Source of the DNA: Ixodes scapularis
Lineage: Eukaryota > Arthropoda > Arachnida > Ixodida > Ixodidae
NCBI RefSeq assembly: GCF_016920785.2
Contig: NW_024609837.1
Coordinates: 27,641,033-27,705,032 of the forward strand
DNA length: 64,000 nt
Reading direction: 5' to 3'
A program made the translations under genes and the position numbers. Of the stretch, positions 46,184 to 55,431 are shown piece by piece (positions within the stretch are counted from its first letter, which is position 1; each line of letters starts with the position of its first letter). Under the pieces are notes generated by a model. It made no database searches, was not told where the DNA came from, and saw nothing but the letters and a program-made list of their open reading frames with translations.

Positions 46184-46367
46184 TTCGAATCCCGGCCGAG
46201 GTGCCCGCAATCTGACGGAGGCTTATTGCGGAGAAGGCGCCGTGTAACCGAGCTTTCGGTTGCACGTCAAAAGATCCCCAGGTGGTCGAAATTAATCTCC
46301 AGTCCTCCGCTGGGGCGCGCCAGATGCCCGTCGTTGGTTTGTCACGTAAAACCCCCAAATTTGACTT
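46184..46367 (+). mobile_element. Arachnid-type SINE with 13-bp target-site duplication
   Basis: Starts TTCGAATCCCGGCCGAGG (tRNA B-box and beyond) and continues GACGGAGGCTTATTGCGG, CCCCAGGTGGTCGAAATTAA, GGTTTGTCACGTAAAACCCC. TTGACATATTGTG is repeated exactly at 46171-46183 and 46368-46380. The tRNA A-box half is missing, so it is slightly 5' truncated. Confidence 0.9.
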
Positions 46368-46507
46368 TTGACATATTGTGCAAACAGCTTTGATATATTG
46401 CAGTATGAAGATAACCGACAACGCACAAGCATTGCCGCACAGCAGCGCGTTTTCGACGTCTTCTTAAATACTGCCGGCCGTCCATTAGAGTTAAAAAAAG
46501 GCCGATG

Positions 46508-46720
46508 CGGAGCCCAAGTTCGTCTGCTTCTTTCGCGGGGGTCGTGGCGACGTCAGAACGCCGAGCTGTGATTGGCTCTGATTGAAAGATAGTGGGTAGA
46601 CCTCAAGGCAGCTTGCTTTGAGGTCTACCCACTATATCCTTCAATCTGAGCCAATCAGAGCCCGGCGTCTTACTGACGTCATCGAAACCGCTGCGCAACA
46701 AGCAGACGATTTGCTCTCCG
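46508..46720. mobile_element. Hairpin MITE (ATAGTGGGTAGACCTCAA core), copy B
   Basis: Ends CGGAGCCCAAGTTCGTCTGC (46508-46527) and GCAGACGATTTGCTCTCCG (46702-46720); the core arms match copy A exactly (46589-46606 and 46618-46635, loop 11 bp). The whole element is a ~213 bp foldback with GACGTCAGAACGCCGAGCTG opposite GCCCGGCGTCTTACTGACGTC. Confidence 0.85.
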
Positions 46721-47455
46721 AATAGGTATAACCGTCAATCATGTTAATAAAGAAACGCAAGAAAGCACCGAACTAGTGAAGTAATAACCTCACCGCGAAA
46801 GCTTGCCGATGGACTGTACTCGTGGTCGGCACTGTAAAGGAGGGAGAGAGAGAGAGAGACATACACTGTTTATTAGTAAGCCTTTTATCAATGATATTTT
46901 ATATTTATCTCCCATCAATACTGCGCTTCGGATATCAGAGTGCAATAGGAAACAGTGATTTGTTAGTACTAAATATCGGTGTTTTTTTGTTCTTTCACCC
47001 TGAGAACGTTTCCTACGTATATAATATTTTGACTAAGTTAAACGTTGTTTTTATAAAACAGATTATGTGAAGTAGACTAAATAATTATAACAATTTATTT
47101 TTAGTCACACTGTATTCTGGGAAAGGTTTTATAAATCATAGGAGTAAAGGCCGTGTAATTTTTATCTTGATTTATATCACGAATTAAACCATCTTAATTT
47201 TTTTCTCACTCCTTCAAACCTACGCACCTACAATAGTAAAACAAAGCATAATCATACAGGGTACTTTTTTTATTCTGCATATTTTTAGTGATCAGCGTAA
47301 TTCAATGCTCGATAGTTGTTGCCTATACCTGCGAATAATTTATAAAAGAAGCCGTTATGTTTCCTAGAGAATATCCGGGAAATATCACTGTTACTCATGA
47401 CGGGTGACTCCATATTCAATTAAAATACCTAAGTCGTTTTTATTATTCTTTACAG

Positions 47456-47716
47456 GTTGTAGGAGCAGCGTACACAACCTACTTTGTCTACGAAGGGACA
47501 TTTGAAAAAGATATTTTGATTAATAAGTTTGTTGATTGTATCATTATGCGGATAACTGATTATTCCTATGGGTCCGGAATTGCGTTCAGAAAATACCGAG
47601 AGCCAGTGGAGAAAATACAGTACGTTTTTATTGTACAGGATGTTTTAGGAGAAAAGGGGCCAATCGCTCCTGCGAAAACTACGCATCGCACAGAAAAAAT
47701 TATAGATGCCTTAGAG
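47456..47716 (+). CDS. Tick-type lipocalin, exon 2 (barrel core)
   Basis: The acceptor TTCTTTACAG ends at 47455. In frame with exon 1 it reads VVGAAYTTYFVYEGTFEKD, then FVDCIIMRITDYSYGSGIAF, RKYREPVEKIQYVFIVQDVL and ends TEKIIDALE. Alternating hydrophobic strands with a Cys in the second strand fit a tick lipocalin barrel. The donor is placed at GAG|GTTTGT (47717), phase 0. Reading through instead would reach a TAG at 47747. The junction to exon 3 is not settled, because exon 3's AG acceptor at 53155 needs phase 1. Confidence is therefore lower for the exon end than for its start. Confidence 0.65.
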
Positions 47717-47937
47717 GTTTGTGCCAAAGGACCCATTAAGGAAAATTAGTTGCGTTCAGTACAGTTGGGTAATAATTATTTCTCTGTAAATATTTTTAAT
47801 ATTAATTTGAAAGGTGTGGCTTTAATTAGAAACTTGAAGCGAGTAATCGAAAACTACTTAATTCACTTAAGGTAACAATGATTTAAGAGACGGGCGACCA
47901 TTTCACGGCTTTCCGAAACAAACTGCTAAATTAGGAA

Positions 47938-48215
47938 GCATTTCTAGGTTTCGGTTTCTTATTGATACGCATCTCCGCTCTGGCAATCCAGCTCCCGTGC
48001 TAAAAAAAACGAAACCGTGCGTGCGCCACCACGCTTCGCACGTAGAGAAGTCTAGGTAAGAAAGCCTACGGACCGCCAGATGATGTTTGCTTTTTTGATG
48101 TCGGTGCCAGTGCGTGATGCGTGGCGTCGCACGCCCGTTACGCGTTTTGGTCACGAGGGCGGGATTGCTAAAGCGGAGATGCGCTCCGAGAAGAAACCGA
48201 AACATAGAGATGCGT
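47938..48215. mobile_element. Hairpin MITE, ~90 bp arms
   Basis: The left arm CATTTCTAGGTTTCGGTTTC, TTATTGATACGCATCTCCGC, TCTGGCAATCC pairs with the reversed right arm CATCTCTATGTTTCGGTTTC, GCGCATCTCCGC, TTTAGCAATCC. The inner part is looser (CACCACGC opposite GCGTGGCG). Confidence 0.7.
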
Positions 48216-50724
48216 CCAAATATTTTCAAACGCACTGCTTAATATGACTAAACCATGTATATCAAAGAGATTTTTTTTTGCATATATAAGAACACATAGA
48301 AAGCTTTTCACATTAAAAATATACGAAAAAATAAGAAATACGTATTTTTGTAATATTATACGCAGAATTTTGTACCTTTAACATTTCTTCTCAAGTTTAC
48401 AGTGTTGTTTCTTCCATATAAACTATAACAAAATTAAGAATATTATAATTTTAAATAGGCTTAGATACATAAGTTTATACAGAAGTTTTTTTGCATAATG
48501 AACGAGTAGATAAATTATCCAGGCCCGCAAGAGCACGTCTGTGCTTCTGGGCGGGACACTGTTGCAATGGATATGATGCTATTACTCTTATAGAAAAATA
48601 GAACAACGTACCGGAACGCTTTCGGCCTAAAAGAGAGAGAAAAAAAAACCTTTATGGTACATGTTATAGAACCCAACAAGTTACAAACTCTAAATTTGAA
48701 ACTCTGAAAATCACAAGATGCACACAAAAGACGACGCACCAACTTAAAAAAAGAAAGAAAGAACGACTAGAGGTTGCAAATTTGGTTAGGCCGCAAAGTT
48801 ACTACACCACTCTCTCAGCTTTATCTTAACAATCCTAAGTGACAAGTCGATTTGGCAGCATGTTATAATAATGTGAAGATAAAAATAGCCATACCATTTT
48901 ACCGTAGTTTGTGAAAACCCTTCGCAGAACGAAACATTTTATTTTCTTCAGTACCCTTTGCTTTTTTAGTGGCTGCGTAAACGTGTATTTGTAATAATTG
49001 TGTACTAAGATGGTACAGAATCTCGGCCTCGAAATAGACCTAGAGGTGGCGCTACTGTCGCGCTATCATCATCATCAAAGCGGGGATATAGGCATGGCAG
49101 CCCCATAGGCTCTCCACGTTCGCGCGCGAGACGGTGTATATTTTTGCGTTCATTTTGTCGCATAGTATCAGTGGGAAAATAATTTTAGCGGAAAATGATG
49201 CGGTATTGTTCGGTGCTTCAGTGAAGATCGAATCGTGTCACCAGCGAACGGCCCAAATTTAAATAATCACTTGTTTGGATACATCATCTGCTCTGGGCAG
49301 ACGTTGGGAAGCATGGATCACCACGACAGATGCCTATCTCCGGGTGAACTGCACTATTTAGGTTAAATATTTGTTTCTTCTAAAATAGATGTATCGGTTC
49401 GCGAGCGTGGGAATTCAACAAAACAATGAATTCCAACCCGGATAACGTAATGCTGGTACTGTGAGCTGTGAAATCGCAGGTCCTATGCATTTATTTTTAA
49501 CTTCCAGCTTTTGCAGTAATATAAACATTTATAAAAAAGAGAAGTTAGTGCTGTATTGGAAATCACCGTGCTGTTGAGTTCCGCTGCAGCCAATATTTCC
49601 CTTTACTGTGCCATTGCATGGGTAAGTTTTTCGAAGTCGGAACAATTCTACGTTGCGATGAGGAGAGTGTGCCTCTTCTAGTTACGATCAGGAAAATGTT
49701 CGTTGGCAGTAAAACTGAAACAAGTGAAACAAACTATTATAATATATCTGCCACGAGAGGAACAAACGAGTGTAACCGATGAGTGCAGTAGCGTGCGTAT
49801 TATTAGATGCTTTTCTCGGTAGTGTGGGTTCATCAGCTTTAATTTTCTCAGTGAGGGCCGCAGATGTCAAGAGGCTAATATTATAAATTTCTGGCTAAAT
49901 AATCTTCTATTAAAACAAAGTAGACTCTGTTACTCTAACAATCTACTCACACCACGACACAGACAACATTGGTCGCAGCGACACTTTTTTACTGAGAAGG
50001 GCTAGCTACTCTCAAGAAACTTTCCGATCACCCTCCGCGCTCACCTAGGGCATATCCGGACTGGGCAGTTCATTGATTAACCTTCAGATTATTCGAGTGA
50101 TGCTTTAATTGCGATATTTCTTTTTTCCGTTTAATCGGAATCCTGTGCTAAAAAAAAAAAAAAAAAAAAACGTAAAAAAGTAAAAAAAAAAAAAGATTAC
50201 CATTTTAATATTTATGATTTTTGCACGGTAAACCCCTTCAGCATACTGGCGATTGTCATCGAGGGTGATTTACAATTTAAATAATAACTTTAAAATTGCT
50301 TCCCTTTAAAAGGATTTCCGTATTCCTATTTCTGTAGGCGTCACAACGTGAAGTTTAAAATGGGAATGCAATATGCCATTTATGACATAATAAAAATAGT
50401 AAAAAATGGGCAGTTTTAACATCTTTCATGTAATGACTGAAGAATAATCAATTAACAGATTTATTCATTGATTAGTCTATTAAAAAGTAGTGAGCAGTCG
50501 GATTAATTTGTAAATTAACCCCCAGCTCCAAACGAGATTCAAAGTTTTGTGAAAGCCATAGATTTTGCGAGATAACAAAAATATGGAGGACCAAAGGTTG
50601 TACAAACCACAGCACAAAGATTAAGAAAACAACTGACTTAATATTTACCGCTTTGCTAAATTTCCACGCGTCTGAAACGATACAACTCTCGGGAACCTTG
50701 TTTCTTTGTCGTTTTTGTCGTACG

Positions 50725-51507
50725 GCACACCCGCGCGAAATGTCCCTTGCGTCCACATACCTTGCATTTGGCTGTTTTCGCTGGGCATGTTCCACCTGTG
50801 TGAGCGGTGTACCTGCACCGAGAAGACTGCTTTTCTCCTGAAAGTGCGCCTACTTCTTGCGTCGCTGTTGCAGCCTTGGCAGCTTGTATCTGTCGAAACT
50901 GTTCAGCTCTTTCTCTTTCATTCTGTATTGTTGGATCATCTTTTCCAACGTTGGATCTTCGTTGATGAGTTTTTGCTGTAATTTCCTGTTAAGTGTTCCA
51001 AGTACGATTCGACTGCGCAACATCCTGTCGTGAATTGACCCCAAGTCGCAGTCCGCGGCAAAGCGTGCTAAGCTCCGTCAGCCAGTCGTCGAACTTCTCT
51101 CCTGGTTTCTGATTTCGCATTCCAAAAAGAAACTTTCGGTTCGTTTGGTTCACTGTCGACTTGCAGTGTGCGTGAAACTTTTCTATTAGAGTGTACAGGC
51201 CGTGTCGGTCTGCCTCATTTGCGAACGTGAATGTATGATAGACGCGACGTGCGTACTCACCAATGATCACCAAAAACGTGGCCGATTGTACTGCAGGGTC
51301 TTGAGTCTTGAGGCCTGTGGCCGAGTACAACGTGAATTCCTCGTACCGCATCTTCCACGCCTGCTCCAGGTCGCCACTCAGGTCCAACGGTCGGGGTGGC
51401 GGCAGTAGGCTTGTCAGGATACTTGCGTTTGTGATCGGTACTCCCGATCCCGACGCATTCTGCCTGGTTGCGCGCGGTACTTCCGATGCTCCTGGAGGAT
51501 TCTGCAT
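50725..51507 (-). pseudogene. LTR-retrotransposon gag, frameshifted
   Basis: Minus strand. ATG near 51507 opens about 170 codons: MQNPPGASEVPRATRQNASG, then WKMRYEEFTLYSATG, VQSATFLVIIGEYARRVYHT and GEKFDDWLTELSTLCR, as in Ty3/gypsy-type capsid. The frame breaks near 51060, continues in a second frame (DRMLRSRIVLGTLNRKLQQK, about 51030-50975), and breaks again near 50900 before a Gag zinc knuckle CKVCGRKGHFARVC (50725-50766), a perfect C-x2-C-x4-H-x4-C. A degraded first knuckle precedes it. No protease or polymerase follows, so the element is 3' truncated. Confidence 0.8.
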
Positions 51508-51554
51508 GGTCGCGCTCGGTGCTCACGGCGCTTCAGTGGATCCTTTATCGCTTA

Positions 51555-51568
51555 CACTTCTGACACCA
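51555..51568 (-). other. Primer-binding site of the LTR element
   Basis: TGGTGTCAGAAGTG directly follows the CA end of the 5' LTR and begins with the TGG expected opposite a tRNA 3' end. It lies about 48 bp before the gag ATG. The priming tRNA was not identified. Confidence 0.6.
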
Positions 51569-51759
51569 TGCAATATTTGTGATTTATTGTTGACGTTTCA
51601 TTGTATGCACGATGCCGACGCCTACTCTGGCCACACCTGTGTCCCGCATCACGTAATTGTTTCTCGTCGTCTTGTTTCGACTTTCCCTGCTTGGTGGCGC
51701 CCCCTAAGGGTACAATTTAGTAAGAAGAAAGAACAGCAAAAAACATCAAACATTTAACA
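51569..51759 (-). mobile_element. 5' LTR of the gag element (191 bp)
   Basis: On the minus strand the segment starts TGTTAAATGTTTG (51759) and ends AATATTGCA (51569), i.e. TG...CA, directly before the PBS. It contains AATAAA-like AATAAATC near its 3' part. No second LTR was found, so the boundaries rest on TG/CA plus PBS. Confidence 0.65.
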
Positions 51760-51834
51760 AGGAGGGTTCAGCTCAGCCGGAAACGGGCTTCCGTCGTCGA
51801 GATTCATGCTTCTGAACGTGCGCCCGTAGCAGAC

Positions 51835-52040
51835 GCCGCACGGTGGTAGCCCAGCTTTAGCATGTTTCCAATTTCGGCCGCACGGTGGCGACACGGTTCG
51901 ATCCCGAGTAGGGTGCTTACATATCTGTCTGTCTCAGGGTGAAGACATCCATCGTTGCCCTGAATGTGCCAGCGCGTGACGCTCTGGCGCATTCGGTGCG
52001 TGACTTGGGTGGTAAAATGGCGTCTATGCATTAGCCAAAG
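51835..52040 (+). repeat. Possible tRNA-like SINE
   Basis: GGTAGCCCAGC (about 51844) and an exact B-box GGTTCGATCCC (51895-51905) lie ~50 bp apart, as in tRNA-type promoters. The acceptor stem does not pair, and no 3' duplication was found. Confidence 0.35.
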
Positions 52041-53155
52041 TTACGTGCTCGAGCTGAATGACACCGGATTGCGCGCACTTCAAAATGCATAAAAAACGAT
52101 GGGGTGGAAAAATGGCTGAGATGTCACCACTCAAGCAAAAGCGCGCGTGTGTATGAAGGCACTCTAATATCGAGGCGAATAGATATACAATTACAATAGA
52201 TATAAAAAATAAAAAAAAAACAAGTTACAGGCCGCTATCTCAATGTTTGTTTCTCTTAGTATTAAAACATCCAGGCCATCTAGTCGATCTGCCAAATAAA
52301 CCAGTAATTCTGGTCCCAATGCTTATGTAAACTTTTTACAATATTGCGCACCAAGCCTGGGGCCAAGCTTTCATTTGATAGGTTTTTTAGGCCTTAAATA
52401 ATTTTACATCAAAACCCGGCTCCAAACTTGGCCTATTATTGTCAAAAATGCAAGATTATTATTTTTTTTTTTAAATTTCATAATACAAAATAAGAACACA
52501 CATTTCTATAGAATTTTAACCTTTTATATGAAGTCTTAAAGCAGTAACGATGTTAAAATTCTTGGGAGAAAAAAGAGTCTAAAAGTTTCGAGACTCCAAA
52601 GTGTGTCACTCGTGAAAACTGCAAATATGACAGGCCCTTTGAAGCCCTTCTGTTCTTTCGAAGCCTACAACTGAAGAACAAAAATTATTTGTGTAGTTAT
52701 AATTTGCAGTTTTGTTCTAGCCAAACATTTTACAGCAATATATACTTTTTTTTTTAATTTCGAGTATCCATCATTTTTTTCTTGCACGACTTAAGATGAA
52801 ATCGCTTAATAGTGATAATTATTTATAGGGAAATAAATTCACGCGTCCTTCCGCTGAACATTCTTTGCCTCCCATATTTATCCTTTGAATTAAGATTCAT
52901 CTAATTTTGTAAGGCTGCATGTTATATAAAAACAGCAATTGCCTTGAAAGGAATAATATCGCTTACTTTCAGAGAGGAAATTGGTTTATACCTCACACCA
53001 CAAGAAGGGCCGGGATATCACGTGAGCAATTTAATGAAGGTTGATGACGACGTATACCAAGAAGGTGGATATCGCCTTGGCTGAATTTTCGCATGTGATA
53101 TCGCCTATCAACACTAGTGGACAATACATCGACGTTTAATCCTGTTTTTTTGTAG

Positions 53156-53224
53156 AAATAGCGAAGATGTACCTTGTCTACTCCGATTACTCTACATGTG
53201 CGTTGTTTTACTATGACGAAGAAG
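53156..53224 (+). CDS. Tick-type lipocalin, exon 3
   Basis: After a TTTTTTTGTAG acceptor the frame reads IAKMYLVYSDYSTCALFYYDEE and stops at the donor G|GTGAGC (53225), phase 1. The segment matches the late barrel strands of tick lipocalins, with the conserved Cys after D-Y. The junction to exon 4 is clean (G + AG = Glu). At its 5' end the first two bases must complete a codon from a phase-1 exon, which exon 2 does not offer; an internal AAG|ATG acceptor (53166) or a missing small exon would solve this. Confidence 0.7.
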
Positions 53225-53876
53225 GTGAGCAACATTTTGTTATTCATCTGTTTCTGTCGTAACGTTGCTACTTTATGCTTAAATATTTGCCATTAGGAAC
53301 GTCGGAAACATTATTCTGGGGTCCTTGAGCGTCGTTATAATACATCAGTTTCATTAAAAGAGCGGCAGTCACGTAACGGTAACGGAAAAATTCCTTCTCT
53401 AAAATTTTTATTGTGGTTAAATATCGCAGAACTACGCTGGTTTAATACACGGCGTTCTGTCACGCGTTGTCTGCTTTGTTTAATATGCATTCTCATTCGC
53501 CCCATAACACTTTGTTAATTAAAAACAAAAAAAACTTAAAATTTAAAGTTACTGTATCTGAAGTACAAATTGCCAGGACAAAAGTTAGCATGCGCGTAAC
53601 GAATGTTCCTAATGCTCCGAAAACTTTCAACAGAAAAGCAATCGTAAAACAAGAAAAGGGGTGCGACAGTACAAAGCTTTAACCGCAGGCATCATGTTAT
53701 ACTTACTGACAACTTAAAGAAACTCAGAACGTGGCTTTTTATGATCATTCTTTATGCTTCGCAATTTGTTTTTCCTCGCTTTTATAGCAGCTAACGCTGC
53801 CAGCTCATTTGGGCGTGTTTCTGGAGCTGCCAGCGATTAGAGATGCAGACTACGGAGGCTAAGCTCGGCACGGAGA

Positions 53877-53912
53877 GATCAAGGCGAGTTCTCCGCCGAA
53901 CTCGCCTTGATC
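53877..53912. repeat. Hairpin GATCAAGGCGAGTTC
   Basis: GATCAAGGCGAGTTC and its exact reverse complement are separated by 6 bp, next to the left edge of the Harbinger-like element. Confidence 0.8.
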
Positions 53913-53958
53913 CCGGCGAGGATCGGCAAAGCTTGCCGCGGCTCCGACCTACGCGAGT

Positions 53959-54333
53959 ATGGCGCGAAATAAGGGAGACGTGGCCAAAATGGCGTTTTTG
54001 TTCGTGTTTCGCCTTCGGTGTAGGTATTTAAGCCACTGCAACGGGTTTGACATGGACGACGTTAATTTTCAACAACACTATCGCCTCTTGAAAGGCGCGG
54101 TAAGGTGGCTGTGCAACGAACTGCGTGGCGATCCAGACTTGAGACGATGGAGCCGTGCACGGACCGTCGTCCCTGTTGTGAACCCTACAAACAAATCTGA
54201 ATTTACTGCAATTTGCAGCCAGGAACACAATTTATCATTACCTACATGCTTTTACAATTATTCTGATGGTTTGCTGTGCTGCGTAGATGCAAGAAAAATG
54301 CACTCGATAAAATTTAAACATAAAAAAGGATAA
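53959..54333 (+). pseudogene. Harbinger-like transposase N-terminal fragment
   Basis: A 124-codon frame contains FDMDDVNFQQHYRLLKGAVR, WLCNELRGDPDLRRWSRAR, which resembles the N-terminal region of PIF/Harbinger (HARBI1-type) transposases (RLsK...WLCdeLr). The catalytic DDE region that should follow is absent; the remaining 50 residues show no motif, and the frame stops at 54331-54333, next to the SINE insertion. A non-functional internal-deletion copy is the likely reading. Confidence 0.55.
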
Positions 54334-54893
54334 AAAAGCAAATTGTGTGTATGTTTATGCAGCCGGAAGTCTGCCTTAGTGGGCGCCTGGTGTCTCAGCT
54401 GTAGATGAGCAATTTAACCAGTGCGGTACAACCGCTAGCCTGGGGGTATTTAACATGCACCACGCAGTAGTGATACACGACCGCATGCCGGTACGATTCA
54501 TCCAGAGCGAAACGGGCAGGGGTGGGGATTGAGCTCAGGATCCCTGGATTCTGCAGCACCTGCTTTCACTCCACGTGCTCCGATCTAGTGCGCGCTAGCC
54601 CACTCGGCCACCGATCCCCCTAAAGGATAAAGAAAAACAACATGCATGAATGGCGCAGACTAACGACTGTGTAATTTCTTTCTCACCTTTCGCCCCTCCC
54701 CCCCACCGTATCTAAAAAAAAACAAAAAAAAACAAGAAAACATTGAGTTTTTGTGGCGGTATTAGGAACAAATTTGAGAAAGAAATTACAGTTGTGAGTC
54801 TGTGCCATTTTATGTATGTTGTTTTTCTTCTATCATCTGTTTTAGTTTAAATTTTATCAAGTGCGTTTTTCTTGCATCTACGCATTGCAGTAA
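54280..54893. repeat. Foldback split by a SINE
   Basis: The left arm is in two pieces, 54280-54337 (GCGTAGATGCAAGAAAAATG, then CGATAAAATTTAAAC) and 54612-54690 (AAAACAACATGCATG, GGCGCAGACTAACGACTG). The right arm 54772-54893 is one continuous reverse complement of both. The SINE at 54338-54611 therefore entered an existing foldback. Confidence 0.8.
54338..54611 (-). mobile_element. tRNA-derived SINE, most complete copy
   Basis: The minus strand starts GGGGGATCGGTGGCCGAGTG (tRNA-Leu/Ser-like A-box region), then GGAGCACGTGGAGTGAAAGC, GAGCTCAATCCCC (B-box like), and runs ~270 bp to CATACACACAATTTGC. Imperfect duplication AAAGGATAAA flanks it (about 54327-54336, 54613-54622). It interrupts the foldback of the Harbinger-like element. 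Confidence 0.75.
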
Positions 54894-55312
54894 ACCATTA
54901 CAATGTCTATCCAATTAGCCCATATCCAAGCTTTTTCTTTTTTATAATTAACGTCCATGCTGTTACCGATTTTTATGGTGGGATCGGAAATGTAAGAGCA
55001 GGAGTCGGAAACTTGCCAATGCGGAGTCAAAAGAAGCTCCTCCCCTTCTCCGTTACGTCGCATCGGAGATTCTCGCCGAAGTCAAGCTTAGCCCCCCTGG
55101 ACGAGTAAAATGCCAACATGCAGAACTCTAGCGATGAAAATAATTTTGTCGAAAACCGTCTAGCAACGTGTGAAAGATGTGAACTGGCTTAAAAGGCTGT
55201 CGTTAGCTCAAATCGAACAGTTTTTATATCCAAGCTATAATCAAACGACTTGCCCCTGATTTCTGATCTTCTCGTGCAAAGTCTGTTAACAACTTGATGC
55301 GTTTTATTACAG

Positions 55313-55431
55313 AGGAATACGAGCTCTGGTTACACCAGAAACCAGACGGCATTGCCAGTGCTTGTGAACTCCTCCTTGCACTGTTGTCGGAGAAGCCACG
55401 GAATGTATACTACACGAGCGATTGCAAATAA
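55313..55431 (+). CDS. Tick-type lipocalin, exon 4 (C-terminus)
   Basis: After TTTTATTACAG the frame joins exon 3 in phase 1 and reads EEYELWLHQKPDGIASACEL, LLALLSEKPRNVYYTSDCK and TAA (55429-55431). The YELW motif, the Cys in SACELLL, and a terminal Cys in a TSDC-type tail are the C-terminal pattern of the tick histamine-binding (His_binding) lipocalin family. With exons 1-3 the protein would be about 190 residues, the usual length. No clear AATAAA lies within 250 bp of the stop. Confidence 0.8.

Larger units (their letters stand above)
39355..47455 (+). other. Intron 1 of the lipocalin gene (8.1 kb)
   Basis: GTAAGG donor and TTCTTTACAG acceptor, both phase 0. It contains a (CA)n tract, a LINE 3' end, foldback MITEs, a LINE RT fragment and a SINE (listed separately). 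Stretches 40110-40690, 40870-42020 and 42650-44140 hold nothing else I recognise. Confidence 0.65.
47717..53155 (+). other. Intron 2 of the lipocalin gene
   Basis: About 5.4 kb, containing a foldback MITE and an LTR-retrotransposon remnant (listed separately). 48220-50690 and 52040-53140 otherwise show only A/T-rich sequence and A runs (near 50151-50170). A small additional coding exon could hide here; I did not find one. Confidence 0.5.
53854..55096 (+). mobile_element. PIF/Harbinger-like element remnant
   Basis: The left edge GGAGGCTAAGCTCGGC (53854-53869) and the reversed right edge GGGGGCTAAGCTTGAC (near 55096) are inverted, followed by GGCGAGTTCTCCG and GGCGAGAATCTCCG words. A transposase-like frame lies inside. 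No clear 3-bp target-site duplication. Confidence 0.5.
53225..55312 (+). other. Intron 3 of the lipocalin gene
   Basis: GTGAGC donor and TTTTATTACAG acceptor, phase 1. It is occupied largely by the Harbinger-like remnant (53854-55096). Confidence 0.7.

Noticed and set aside
51835..51915. tRNA gene
   Set aside because: The B-box is exact but the acceptor and D-arms do not pair.
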